A stretch of DNA of 64,000 nucleotides, taken from positions 43,172-107,171 of the forward strand of contig CALUIB010000010.1 of the NCBI GenBank assembly GCA_944320595.1. Reading direction: 5' to 3'. The notes beneath the pieces were generated by a model. It was not told the DNA's origin and made no database searches. It worked only from the letters and a program-made list of their open reading frames with translations. The translations under genes were made by a program, and so were the position numbers. Origin of the DNA: an uncultured Muribaculaceae bacterium (lineage in GTDB: Bacteria; Bacteroidota; Bacteroidia; Bacteroidales; Muribaculaceae). Below, piece by piece: positions 33,310 to 42,161 of the stretch (position 1 is the stretch's first letter; each line of letters starts with the position of its first letter).

Positions 33310-34704
33310 TTAAAATTCTGCGTTCTTCGGGGTGCGTGGGAATGGAATTACGTCACGGATATTGGTCATGCCTGTTACAAATAGCACGAGGCGTTCAAAA
33401 CCAAGACCAAAGCCAGAATGTGGAACTGTGCCGAAACGGCGGGTATCGAGATACCACCACATATCTTTCATGGGTATGTGCAATTCTTCAATCCTCGCAA
33501 GCAGTTTGTTATAGTCGGCCTCACGCTCCGACCCACCGATTATTTCACCGATTTGTGGGAACAATACATCCATTGCACGAACTGTCTTGCCGTCATCGTT
33601 AAGTTTCATGTAGAAGGCCTTGATTTCTTTGGGGTAGTCGGTGAGGATTACCGGTTTTTTGAAATGTTCTTCCACGAGATAGCGTTCATGCTCGCTTTGC
33701 AAATCGATTCCCCATGATACAGGGAACTCGAATTTTTTGCCCGATGCTTCAAGAATTTTTATGGCTTCGGTATATGGCAGGCGCATGAATTGGTTGTGGA
33801 GGACGAATTCCAGACGTTCAACAAGGTTCTTGTCATACATTTGAGCAAGGAAGTCGATGTCGTCTTTGCAATTTTCAAGGGCATAACCTATACAATATTT
33901 TATGAATTCCTCGGCAAGGTCCATATTATCGGTTATGTCGTTGAAAGCGACTTCAGGCTCAATCATCCAAAATTCGGCAAGGTGGCGCGGTGTGTTGGAG
34001 TTTTCGGCACGGAAAGTTGGGCCGAAAGTATATATCGCACCAAGAGCCGTTGCACCAAGTTCACCTTCAAGCTGCCCAGAGACGGTTAGGCTCGTCTGCT
34101 TGCCGAAGAAATCTTGGGCATAATCGATGGCACCATCTTCGGTTTTCGGCAAGTTGTTTAAATCGAGTGTGGTGACTTGGAACATAGCGCCTGCGCCTTC
34201 GCAGTCGCTGGCGGTTATTAACGGAGTATTGAGATAGAAAAATCCACGCTCGTTGAAAAACTTGTGTATGGCAAATGCAAGATTGTGCCTAATACGCAAT
34301 ACTGCCCCGAAAGTGTTGGTGCGGGGACGCAGGTGGGCAATCTCACGCAAGAACTCAAGTGTGTGTCCTTTCTTCTGCAAAGGGTATGTAGTGGGGTCGG
34401 CTGTGCCATAAATCTCGATTGTTTCAGCTTGTATTTCACACGTTTGTCCCTTCCCTTGCGATGCAACGAGTTCTCCTTCCACGTGCAGGCTTGCACCTGT
34501 GGTTATGGGCTTTAGTTCGTCTTCAGAGAACTTTGCCAAGTCGAAAACAATTTGTATGTTTTTGATTGTCGAACCATCGTTTAGGGCGACAAATTGAACA
34601 TTTTTGTTTCCCCGTCGAGTCCTAACCCAACCTTTTACGCATACTTTTTCTCCGATAAGTTCGGGGTTGAATATATCAACGATTTTTGTTCTTTTTAATG
34701 ACAT
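33310..34704 (-). CDS. asnS: Asparaginyl-tRNA synthetase
   Basis: AsnRS charges tRNA-Asn with asparagine. The 464-aa class IIb synthetase has the N-terminal OB-fold ([21 protein letters not shown]), motif 2 ([22 protein letters not shown]) and motif 3 ([15 protein letters not shown]). The length is normal. It lies 96 nt after the rluB-like gene stops, with a hairpin in the gap. Confidence 0.97.
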   Translation of the reverse strand: MSLKRTKIVDIFNPELIGEKVCVKGWVRTRRGNKNVQFVALNDGSTIKNIQIVFDLAKFSEDELKPITTGASLHVEGELVASQGKGQTCEIQAETIEIYGTADPTTYPLQKKGHTLEFLREIAHLRPRTNTFGAVLRIRHNLAFAIHKFFNERGFFYLNTPLITASDCEGAGAMFQVTTLDLNNLPKTEDGAIDYAQDFFGKQTSLTVSGQLEGELGATALGAIYTFGPTFRAENSNTPRHLAEFWMIEPEVAFNDITDNMDLAEEFIKYCIGYALENCKDDIDFLAQMYDKNLVERLEFVLHNQFMRLPYTEAIKILEASGKKFEFPVSWGIDLQSEHERYLVEEHFKKPVILTDYPKEIKAFYMKLNDDGKTVRAMDVLFPQIGEIIGGSEREADYNKLLARIEELHIPMKDMWWYLDTRRFGTVPHSGFGLGFERLVLFVTGMTNIRDVIPFPRTPKNAEF

Positions 34705-34720
34705 AGTAGTATTGATTAAT

Positions 34721-34747
34721 AAAGATTGTGTTACATCGTCAATCTTT
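34721..34747 (-). terminator. Hairpin between the rluB-like gene and asnS
   Basis: AAAGATTG (34721-34728) pairs with CAATCTTT (34740-34747) around an 11-nt loop. It could end the rluB-like transcript or lie in the asnS leader; no T-tract follows on the minus strand. Confidence 0.5.
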
Positions 34748-34800
34748 TATGAAGATGCTGCCGACGAAGTAACACAATGCTTTGTTGGTTTTATGCTGCA

Positions 34801-36270
34801 TTATTCAAATGAACCTTGTTTCAAGAAGTTTACTTCTTCTTGAGTCAGGTATCGCCATTTACCGCGAGCAAGGTTCTTCTTGGTAAGACCGGCGAAATAT
34901 ACTCTGTCGAGTTTGACAACGTGGTATCCGAGGGACTCGAATATGCGGCGAACCACACGGTTGCGCCCTGAGTGTATTTCAATGCCTGCCTGTTTCTTGT
35001 CGGTCGGTGACACGTAGCTTATCGCGTCGGCGTGGATTGGCCCGTCATCGAGTTCTACGCCATCGGCAATGTGCTGCATATCGTCTTCAGAGATTGGCTT
35101 GTCGGTCCAAACCTGGTAAATTTTCTTTTTAATGTACTTTGGGTGCGTGAGCTTAGATGCGAGGTCGCCATCATTAGTCAGCAGCAGCACACCAGTAGTG
35201 TTGCGGTCAAGACGGCCCACAGGGTAAACACGTTCGGTGCAGGCACCCTTGATTAAGTCCATTACAGTGGTACGTCCGTTGGGGTCATCGCTTGTGGTTA
35301 CGCAATCCTTTGGCTTGTTGAGCAAGATGTAGCATTTGCTTTCGAGAGTGACAACCTTGTCGTTGTATTCTACAACATCGTTGCGAGTGATTTTTGTTCC
35401 CAATTCGGTTACTGGAACGCCATTCACTTTAACTTCGCCTTTTTGTATCAATTCATCGGCTTCACGACGAGAGCAAACGCCTGCGTTAGCCATGAATTTG
35501 TTCAAGCGTATCGGTTCATTGGGATCAACTTCGGGCAATTCATATTCAATGCGCTTTGGACGTGGTGTGAAACGCATTTGTTGCGGATGTCCTTGCTGAT
35601 TGCGGTTCCGTTGGTTGTGGGGGCCATTATTCTTGTTATAGCCGCCGCGTTGGTTGTTGTATCCTCCGCTATTGCGTTGCTGATAACCACCGCGCTGGTT
35701 GTTGTAACCGCCACCTTGGTTGTTGCCACGCTGTTGGTATCCACCGCGCTGGTTGTTATAATTCCCATTTTGGTTATAACCGCCCTGGTTATAACCGCCC
35801 TGGTTGTTGCCGCGTTGCTGGTAACCGCCGCGCTGGTTGTTGTAACCGCCACCTTGGTTGTTGCCACGCTGTTGGTATCCACCGCGCTGGTTGTTGTAAC
35901 CGCCGCGTTGGTTGTTGTAACCACGCTGTTGGTAACCGCCGCGTTGGTTGTAACCGCTACGTTGTTGGTATCCTCCGTTTTCGCCTTGTTCCCTGCTGTC
36001 GCCGTTTTCGCTATTTTCGTAATTGTTATAGCGATTGTAGCTTGTCCGTTGGTTGTATCCTCCTCGTTGGTTATAACCGCGTTGTTCTCCATAATCGCCG
36101 CGCTGGCTGCCATAGTTTTGTGAATATTCACCCTGCTGGGATGCGTTGTCGCTACGCTTTTCGGTGTTGTAATCTACTTTCTCGTAGCGGTTTTCATTGC
36201 TATCGGCGGCTTCACTTTTGTTTTCGCCAATCCGCGGACGCCTTGTCTTTTTTTCTACATTCTCTTCCAT
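34801..36270 (-). CDS. RluB-type 23S rRNA pseudouridine synthase with long low-complexity N-terminus
   Basis: The C-terminal 250 residues form an S4 RNA-binding domain (IRLNKFMANAGVCSRREADEL, KGEVKVNG) and a RsuA/RluB catalytic domain with the Asp in VGRLDRNTTGVLLLTNDG. It isomerises uridine in rRNA, by family in 23S helix 89-90. The N-terminal half is a Gly/Asn/Gln/Arg/Tyr repeat region of about 180 residues made of units such as YNNQRGGYQQRG. Such RGG-rich tails bind RNA loosely and may phase-separate. The DNA there contains a perfect 67-bp direct repeat. I start at the ATG 36270 (MEENVEKK); 36285 is possible. Confidence 0.88.
   Translation of the reverse strand: MEENVEKKTRRPRIGENKSEAADSNENRYEKVDYNTEKRSDNASQQGEYSQNYGSQRGDYGEQRGYNQRGGYNQRTSYNRYNNYENSENGDSREQGENGGYQQRSGYNQRGGYQQRGYNNQRGGYNNQRGGYQQRGNNQGGGYNNQRGGYQQRGNNQGGYNQGGYNQNGNYNNQRGGYQQRGNNQGGGYNNQRGGYQQRNSGGYNNQRGGYNKNNGPHNQRNRNQQGHPQQMRFTPRPKRIEYELPEVDPNEPIRLNKFMANAGVCSRREADELIQKGEVKVNGVPVTELGTKITRNDVVEYNDKVVTLESKCYILLNKPKDCVTTSDDPNGRTTVMDLIKGACTERVYPVGRLDRNTTGVLLLTNDGDLASKLTHPKYIKKKIYQVWTDKPISEDDMQHIADGVELDDGPIHADAISYVSPTDKKQAGIEIHSGRNRVVRRIFESLGYHVVKLDRVYFAGLTKKNLARGKWRYLTQEEVNFLKQGSFE
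35641..36090 (-). repeat. RGG/NNQ-type tandem repeat tract inside the rluB-like gene
   Basis: Imperfect units of about 24-30 nt code for YNNQRGGYQQRG-like blocks. A perfect 67-bp copy occurs at 35691-35757 and again at 35829-35895, 138 bp apart (46 codons, in frame). Recombination between copies would shorten the protein without breaking it. Confidence 0.85.
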
Positions 36271-36356
36271 AAGTTTACAATTCAAATATTGGCCTCTCGG
36301 CTAATTGTTTAGTAATAAGGTTTTTAATTAAAAAATATTGACATTTATATGTGATG

Positions 36357-36387
36357 CAAAGATACTTAAAAGCTTGAAAAAAACAAA
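36357..36387 (-). promoter_or_regulatory. Promoter for the rluB-like gene
   Basis: On the minus strand TATCTTTG (36357-36364) and TTTG (36384-36387) are 19 bp apart, a full consensus match. The leader is about 80 nt. Confidence 0.75.
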
Positions 36388-36541
36388 CTTAAAAGCGTAA
36401 AATTTAACTAAATATGCAGTTGCTATTGATAAATCGTGTTTAATAGCCAGTTTGGATTCTTGCAATGGCCTTGCCGGGCAAAAAATTCAAACTGGCTTTA
36501 ATTTGTATTGGTAATTTAAATTATTGCCAATTGGTTTGGAA

Positions 36542-37885
36542 TCAATATCCTGTATAATTGTGCGGCGATAGCTTTTTCAATTCGGCCTTGACGGCATCGG
36601 TTACATTTAGTGTATCGATGAAATTGGCGATGCTTTCGGCATTTACCACGCTATTGGTACGTGTCAAGGCTTTCAATGTCTCGTATGGCTTTTCGTATCC
36701 TTCTCTGCGCAATATCGTTTGTATGGCTTCGGCTACTACATTCCACATTCCATCGAGGTCGGCATTGATTGCATCCTCGTTCAGGATAAGTTTGTTCAAC
36801 CCCTTGATAGTGCTGTGCAATGCGATTATTGTATGTCCGAATGGAACTCCAATATTGCGTAACACTGTTGAATCGGTGAGGTCGCGTTGCAACCTTGATA
36901 CCGGCAGTTTTGTTGACAGGTGCGAAAATATGGCATTTGCGATGCCTAAATTACCTTCGGAATTTTCAAAGTCGATTGGGTTGACTTTGTGTGGCATGGC
37001 CGACGAACCTACTTCTCCGGCTTTTATCTTTTGCTTGAAGTAGTTCATTGAGATGTATTGCCATATATCCCGATCGAGGTCGATGATTATTGTGTTAATG
37101 CGCTTTAGCGTGTCGAAAAGCGCACCGAAGTTGTCATAATTGGAAATTTGCGTAGTCCATTGCTCTCGTTTTATGCCAAGTGTATCTTGTAAGAAAGAAT
37201 TGGCAAAGGCAATCCAATCATATTGGGGGAATGCGGCGAGGTGTGCATTGAAATTACCTGTTGCTCCGCCGAATTTTCCGGATATTGGAACTTGAGATAG
37301 TAATTGCATTTGTTCGCGCAAGCGATATGTGAACACGCGTATTTCCTTTCCAAGTCGGGTGGGGGAAGCCGGTTGCCCGTGTGTGCGGGCAAGCATTGGC
37401 ACGTTGTTCCATTCGGCGGCATAACGGTCGAGTATCGATAACATATCGTTTAGAAGAGGCATATACACATCGTTCAATGCGTCTTTTACCGACATTGGTA
37501 TTGATGTGTTGTTAATGTCTTGAGATGTCAATCCGAAATGGATAAATTCTTTATATTGTTGCAAGTCGGTTTGGTCGAATTTTTCTTTAAGGAAATATTC
37601 CACGGCTTTTACATCGTGGTTGGTTATGCTTTCGATGTCTTTGATGTGCTGCGCATTTTCGACCGAGAAATTTTTATAAATGTCGCGCAAGTATTGGAAT
37701 TTGTCGTGCGAAACGGTTGATAGCTGCGGCAGTGGCAGTTGGCATAATGCAATAAAATATTCCACCTCCACTTTCACGCGGTAGCGTATAAGCGCAAATT
37801 CTGAAAAATATATGTCTAATTGTTCGGTTTTTGAGCGGTATCTCCCGTCGATGGGCGATATTGCAGTAAGTGGCGAAAGATTCAT
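36542..37885 (-). CDS. purB: Adenylosuccinate lyase
   Basis: PurB cleaves adenylosuccinate and SAICAR to release fumarate in purine synthesis. The 447-aa protein has the fumarase-superfamily signature SSAMPHKVNPIDFENSEGN, plus TSQDINNT and RTHGQPASPT. It starts at the ATG at 37885 (MNLSPLTAISPIDGRY), the usual N-terminus; the ATG at 37954 lies upstream of the promoter. The C-terminus (LSPHNYTGY) is normal. It is a single-gene unit between the rluB-like gene and gdhA. Confidence 0.96.
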   Translation of the reverse strand: MNLSPLTAISPIDGRYRSKTEQLDIYFSEFALIRYRVKVEVEYFIALCQLPLPQLSTVSHDKFQYLRDIYKNFSVENAQHIKDIESITNHDVKAVEYFLKEKFDQTDLQQYKEFIHFGLTSQDINNTSIPMSVKDALNDVYMPLLNDMLSILDRYAAEWNNVPMLARTHGQPASPTRLGKEIRVFTYRLREQMQLLSQVPISGKFGGATGNFNAHLAAFPQYDWIAFANSFLQDTLGIKREQWTTQISNYDNFGALFDTLKRINTIIIDLDRDIWQYISMNYFKQKIKAGEVGSSAMPHKVNPIDFENSEGNLGIANAIFSHLSTKLPVSRLQRDLTDSTVLRNIGVPFGHTIIALHSTIKGLNKLILNEDAINADLDGMWNVVAEAIQTILRREGYEKPYETLKALTRTNSVVNAESIANFIDTLNVTDAVKAELKKLSPHNYTGY

Positions 37886-37930
37886 AGAATGATAAATAAA
37901 ATATTGAAAACTCAAATCATTAATTTGGTG

Positions 37931-37962
37931 CAAAAGTACAAATAAAATCTTCAACTTGCGAA
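37931..37962 (-). promoter_or_regulatory. Promoter for purB
   Basis: On the minus strand TACTTTTG (37931-37938) is 20 bp from TTCG (37959-37962), one base off TTTG. The leader would be about 40 nt. Confidence 0.6.
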
Positions 37963-37982
37963 GATTGCTTATATTTTATGTG

Positions 37983-38021
37983 CAATGAGGGTGCATCGCA
38001 ATGAACGATGCATCCTCATTG
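37983..38021 (-). terminator. Terminator after gdhA
   Basis: A 16-bp stem with one G-U pair (37983-37998 with 38006-38021) and a 7-nt loop lies 26 nt past the gdhA stop codon. Confidence 0.8.
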
Positions 38022-38046
38022 TGTTGTGTGGGAAGGCGAGATTGTG

Positions 38047-39384
38047 TTAGATTACCCCTTGTCCGAGCATGGCATGAGCCACTTTCATGAAGCCGGCTAT
38101 ATTGGCACCTTTCATGTAATTGATGTAGCCGTCGCTCTCTTTGCCGTATTTCACGCATTGCTCGTGTATGTTGTTCATTATTTCATGCAGCCTGTCGTCA
38201 ACTTCTTTTTCTGACCACGACAGGTGCATTGCGTTTTGACTCATTTCGAGGCCCGATGTTGCCACGCCACCGGCGTTTACAGCCTTGCCTGGCCCGTATG
38301 GTACTTTATTGGCAATAAATGTGTCGATGGCTTCGGGGGTGCAGCCCATATTGGAAACTTCGCCTACGCACAGCACATTGTTTCGCACTAAGTTCTCGGC
38401 ATCTTCTTTGCCAACTTCATTTTGTGTGGCGCAAGGCATGGCGATGTCAACTTTCACCTCCCAAGGACGGCGACCGGAGTAGAATGTTGCCTCGGGATAG
38501 CGTTCGGCGTAGGGTGCAACTATGTCGTCGCCTGATGCCCGTAGTTCAAGCATATAATCGATTTTCTCGCCCGATATGCCTTCGGGGTCATAAACGTAGC
38601 CGTCGGGGCCTGAAATAGTTACAACCTTAGCCCCGAGTTGCGTTGCTTTTAACGCGGCTCCCCAGGCCACGTTGCCAAACCCGGAGATTGCTACCGTCTT
38701 GCCGGCAAAGTCTTCGCCCATTGAACGCAACATATTGCGTACAAAGTAGCAGGCTCCGAATCCTGTTGCCTCGGGACGTATTTTCGAGCCGCCGAAGTCA
38801 AGTCCTTTGCCCGTGAATGTGCCAGTGTGTTCTTGTGCTAATTTTTTGTACATGCCGTACATATATCCGACTTCGCGTCCGCCTACGCCTATGTCGCCAG
38901 CTGGTACGTCGCGGTCAGGACCGAGGTTGCGCCAAAGTTCCATGATGTAGGCTTGGCAGAAACGCATGATTTCGGCATCGCTTTTGCCTCTCGGACTGAA
39001 GTCGGAACCGCCTTTTGCTCCGCCCATTGGCAATGTGGTCAATGCGTTTTTGAAAGTTTGCTCGAACCCCAAGAACTTCAGAATTGACAAGTTGACCGAT
39101 GCATGGAATCTTATGCCGCCTTTGTACGGGCCAATGGCATTGTTGAATTGTACCCTGTAGCCGAGATTTGTCTGCACTTCACCGTGATCGTCGGTCCATG
39201 TGACACGGAAAGTGAATATCCTGTCGGGCTCAATCATGCGTTCGATTATTTTGGCTTTTTCAAATTCGGGATGTTCGTTATAAACATCCTCGACCGATAA
39301 AAGAACTTCTTTGACAGCCTGCAAGTACTCTTTTTCTCCAGGGTGCTTTGCTTCAAGCCCTGCTAAAATTTCGTTGACTTTCAT
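38047..39384 (-). CDS. gdhA: NADP-type glutamate dehydrogenase
   Basis: The enzyme makes glutamate from 2-oxoglutarate and ammonium. The 445-aa protein has the catalytic segment PMGGAKGGSDFSPRGKSD (active Lys) and the Rossmann motif SGFGNVAWG. The length and the N-terminal extension are those of hexameric, NADP-linked enzymes (E. coli GdhA type). It is transcribed alone. Cofactor choice is inferred from the subfamily. Confidence 0.95.
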   Translation of the reverse strand: MKVNEILAGLEAKHPGEKEYLQAVKEVLLSVEDVYNEHPEFEKAKIIERMIEPDRIFTFRVTWTDDHGEVQTNLGYRVQFNNAIGPYKGGIRFHASVNLSILKFLGFEQTFKNALTTLPMGGAKGGSDFSPRGKSDAEIMRFCQAYIMELWRNLGPDRDVPAGDIGVGGREVGYMYGMYKKLAQEHTGTFTGKGLDFGGSKIRPEATGFGACYFVRNMLRSMGEDFAGKTVAISGFGNVAWGAALKATQLGAKVVTISGPDGYVYDPEGISGEKIDYMLELRASGDDIVAPYAERYPEATFYSGRRPWEVKVDIAMPCATQNEVGKEDAENLVRNNVLCVGEVSNMGCTPEAIDTFIANKVPYGPGKAVNAGGVATSGLEMSQNAMHLSWSEKEVDDRLHEIMNNIHEQCVKYGKESDGYINYMKGANIAGFMKVAHAMLGQGVI

Positions 39385-39577
39385 AGTAAGTTGTTTTTAA
39401 TGTGTATTAAAGGTATATAATGGTAATATCGTTAAAAGTAAAACGTATTACAAATATACGTTATTTATTCGTGTATAAAAAATTTGTCACGAATAAAATT
39501 TAGAGGAAATATGGTTTGTGCGACGGTGTAATAAAAATGATGTTTTTGCTTTTAAAGTGGCAATTGCAAGTGCGTTT

Positions 39578-40180
39578 TTATTTCAATATTCCTCGGCCTT
39601 CTCGCACTATTTCGGGAGCATCGCCAGTACAGTCTATTATGGTGGATGGAATGGTGCTGCCTCTTCCTGCATCAAGTAGTAAGTCGGCAGCATTTTCGTA
39701 TTGTTCGGCTATTAGTTCGGGCTCGCAGCCATAATCTTCGTCCTCGAATTGAATCGAAGTGGTCATTATAGGGTGTCCAAGTTTTTCGACGAGCTTTTGG
39801 GCCACGTTATTGTCGGGAATCCTAATTCCTACAGTCCTTCGCTTTTTGAATGCCTTTGGCAATTTAGACAGTGCAGGCAATATAAATGTGAACGGACCAG
39901 GCAGGTTGTTTTTCATTAATGAGAATATGTCGTTGCTTATGCGCGCATACTCAGCTGCTTGACTTATGCTGTTGCATATAATCGACAAATTAGTTTTATC
40001 GGAACGGATGCCCTTGATTTTGCATATTTTTTCAATAGCATTGTTGTTAAGGGCATCGCACCCTAAGGCATAAAGGGAATCGGTGGGGTAAATGATTATT
40101 TCGCCGTCGGCGAGTGCATCTACGGCCATGTCGATAAATCGTTCGTTGGGGTTCGAGAGGATTATTTTAAGCAGTTTCAT
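39578..40180 (-). CDS. TsaC/YrdC-family threonylcarbamoyl-AMP synthase
   Basis: Family members make threonylcarbamoyl-AMP for the t6A modification of tRNAs reading ANN codons. The 200-aa protein has IYPTDSLYALGCDA and KGIRSDKTNLSIICNS, then LPGPFTFILPA and RTVGIRIPDN, all typical YrdC blocks. I start at 40180 (MKLLKIILSNPNER), overlapping the end of the upstream B3/B4 gene by 14 nt. It might be the main t6A enzyme or a second YrdC-like protein. Confidence 0.88.
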   Translation of the reverse strand: MKLLKIILSNPNERFIDMAVDALADGEIIIYPTDSLYALGCDALNNNAIEKICKIKGIRSDKTNLSIICNSISQAAEYARISNDIFSLMKNNLPGPFTFILPALSKLPKAFKKRRTVGIRIPDNNVAQKLVEKLGHPIMTTSIQFEDEDYGCEPELIAEQYENAADLLLDAGRGSTIPSTIIDCTGDAPEIVREGRGILK

Positions 40181-40853
40181 AGGGCGTGTGTATGGAGGTT
40201 TCAATATCCTGTGCGTTGCAAAATTCTTTCAGTAGGGAGACGCTTAGTCCGATTGTTTCGTCCAAAGGCATTTCAGGTGCAAATGCATTTATGTTGATTT
40301 GTACAGTAGTTGTAGATATGTCGATTTTGGTGCGTTCTTCATCGCTCGTTGGCGTGGCAATGCCGCCTGCTGCGTCGCGATAAACTGGCATATATTCGAT
40401 GTTCAGGAGCCCTCGGCCTATACCATGGAATGTTTCTCCATGCTCCCCTATGCTCAATGATAGCTTAGGCCCTATAATCTTGTCGGCATCAAGTCCGCTT
40501 ATTGGGTAACCGCTTTTTATTGAAACAAGATTTATTATGTCAACTACGGAATTTATTCGGTATAAATCTGCCCCCTTAGCGGCTCTTCGGCATAATGCTT
40601 CGCTTGCCACCCTATATCGGTTCGGGTCTTTGCCGCAGATTCTGTATAGGGTTCGGGTTGCCGCTATGGCTGGTCGCTTGTTTATTTCGGTGAGTTGTTG
40701 GTATTTCGATTTTATTTCAAGGCAAGCGTTGCAGATTTTTTCCCATAGAGCATCGGGTGTGGCAGAATTGGCCACAGTCGCCTTTATGAGGCCGATTTGC
40801 AGCTTTGGGCATATTTGGGAAATCTTATTTTCGATTTCTATAACAGGTAACAT
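40167..40853 (-). CDS. Stand-alone B3/B4 domain protein
   Basis: The 228-aa protein is made of the B3/B4 domain, which in phenylalanyl-tRNA synthetase beta subunit edits mischarged Tyr-tRNA. The family pattern is present: NKRPAIAATRTLYRICGKDPNRYR and then SGYPISGLDADKI. Free-standing copies are thought to act as trans-editing or amino-acid-binding proteins, but function is not settled. The start at 40853 (MLPVIEIENK) follows a -7 box at 40878-40885. It overlaps the TsaC-like gene by 14 nt, linking two tRNA-quality functions. Confidence 0.82.
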   Translation of the reverse strand: MLPVIEIENKISQICPKLQIGLIKATVANSATPDALWEKICNACLEIKSKYQQLTEINKRPAIAATRTLYRICGKDPNRYRVASEALCRRAAKGADLYRINSVVDIINLVSIKSGYPISGLDADKIIGPKLSLSIGEHGETFHGIGRGLLNIEYMPVYRDAAGGIATPTSDEERTKIDISTTTVQININAFAPEMPLDETIGLSVSLLKEFCNAQDIETSIHTPYETA

Positions 40854-40877
40854 TGTTTTATAATAGTTAGGTAGTTG

Positions 40878-40885
40878 CAAAAGTA
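40878..40885 (-). promoter_or_regulatory. -7 box for the B3/B4-tsaC pair
   Basis: TACTTTTG on the minus strand matches TAnnTTTG; the -33 element is not clear. It rules out the ATG at 40889 as a start. Confidence 0.5.
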
Positions 40886-40949
40886 GCAAATTTCCACTAA
40901 TTTTACGACCGAATTTTTTTCAGAGAAAACAAAACAGGCAAAAAGACCG

Positions 40950-41630
40950 ATGCGAATAGGTATAATAGTGGCTATGGACAAGGAGCTGTCTTTGCTCTTG
41001 CCAATGCTTGAAGGCCACGAAACGAAAGAGGGTTTGGGTTTTTATTTCCATGTGGGAACAATTGGCCGTCATGAAGTAGTGATAATGGAGTGTGGCATAG
41101 GAAAAGTTAACGCTGCAATTTCCACGATGACTTTATTAGAAAGCCAAAAGCCAGACTTGGTGATAAACACCGGTGTGGCAGGCGGTGCCGATAAGAGCAT
41201 AAATGTGATGGATGTGGTTGTTGCTGATGCAATTGCTTATCATGATGTGTGGTGCGGCCCTGGAACTGATTACGGGCAGGCTGCTGGAATGCCATTGTAT
41301 TTTAGCCCCGATGCGGGGATTACTGGTTTGTTGTCTTATTCGGGGGCAATTAAGAAAGGATTGATTTGCTCGGGCGACAAATTCATAGACAAGATGGATA
41401 GCGTGGATAAAATAAAAAAGCATTTTCCCGAAGCCCTTGCCGTGGACATGGAATCGGCTGCCATCGCACATGTATGCCATAAGATGGGTGTACCTATGTT
41501 TTGTATGCGCATCATAAGTGACTCCCCAGGAGCGAGCCATAATAATTCGCAGCAATATGAAGATTTTTGGTCGGAAGCGCCAGAGCAGACATTTGAAATC
41601 GTAAGACAATTGCTTGAAAGCATAAAATAG
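40950..41630 (+). CDS. mtnN: 5'-methylthioadenosine/S-adenosylhomocysteine nucleosidase
   Basis: The enzyme cleaves adenine from methylthioadenosine and S-adenosylhomocysteine, yielding S-ribosylhomocysteine for LuxS. The 226-aa protein has IIVAMDKE at the N-terminus (Glu 12, catalytic), [20 protein letters not shown] (Glu that binds ribose) and RIISDSPG (Asp acid). It runs into luxS after 8 nt, a logical operon for the activated methyl cycle and AI-2. Confidence 0.96.
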   Translation: MRIGIIVAMDKELSLLLPMLEGHETKEGLGFYFHVGTIGRHEVVIMECGIGKVNAAISTMTLLESQKPDLVINTGVAGGADKSINVMDVVVADAIAYHDVWCGPGTDYGQAAGMPLYFSPDAGITGLLSYSGAIKKGLICSGDKFIDKMDSVDKIKKHFPEALAVDMESAAIAHVCHKMGVPMFCMRIISDSPGASHNNSQQYEDFWSEAPEQTFEIVRQLLESIK

Positions 41631-41638
41631 ATAGCACT

Positions 41639-42121
41639 ATGGAAAAAATAGACAGTTTCAAGGTTGACCATACGCGACTGTTGCGCGGCATATATGTGTC
41701 GAGAAAAGATTATTTGGAGAAGGGAGATGTGGTCACCACTTTCGATATACGGATGAAAGAGCCTAATCGCGAACCTGCAATAGGGCAGGCAGCCATACAC
41801 ACCATAGAACATCTTGGTGCCACATTCTTGCGTAACCATGCTGAATGGGGTGGCAGGATAATATATTTCGGCCCGATGGGCTGTTGCACTGGATTCTATC
41901 TGCTGCTTTCAGGGGATTTGCAGTCGGGCGACATTGTGGGATTGGTTAAGGAAATGTTTGCGTTTATAGCTTCTTATAGCGGAGAAATCCCCGGAGCATC
42001 GGCACATGATTGCGGCAATTATATGTTGAACAATTTGCCGATGGCTAATTGGGAGGCCAGGAAATTTCTAAAGGAGGTACTTGACCATATTTCAAGCGAA
42101 AATATGGTATATCCTGCATGA
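41639..42121 (+). CDS. luxS: S-ribosylhomocysteine lyase
   Basis: LuxS splits S-ribosylhomocysteine into homocysteine and the AI-2 precursor DPD. The 160-aa protein has the metal site HTIEH (His 54, Glu 57, His 58) and Cys near 125 (HDCGNY), and the catalytic Cys-Cys segment [10 protein letters not shown] near 82-83. The length is standard. It follows mtnN after 8 nt. Confidence 0.97.
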   Translation: MEKIDSFKVDHTRLLRGIYVSRKDYLEKGDVVTTFDIRMKEPNREPAIGQAAIHTIEHLGATFLRNHAEWGGRIIYFGPMGCCTGFYLLLSGDLQSGDIVGLVKEMFAFIASYSGEIPGASAHDCGNYMLNNLPMANWEARKFLKEVLDHISSENMVYPA

Positions 42122-42161
42122 GGCAGTAATTATTTGCAAATAACATCAATACGATAACATT

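Noticed and set aside
35641..36090. Repeats that could look like a CRISPR array
   Set aside because: Units are imperfect, lack unique spacers of constant length, and lie in a coding frame.
35443..36131. Long open frames on both strands through the rluB-like repeat tract, rich in Val/Ala/Thr
   Set aside because: They are by-products of the repeated GC-rich codons; the RGG/NNQ frame continues into the catalytic domain.
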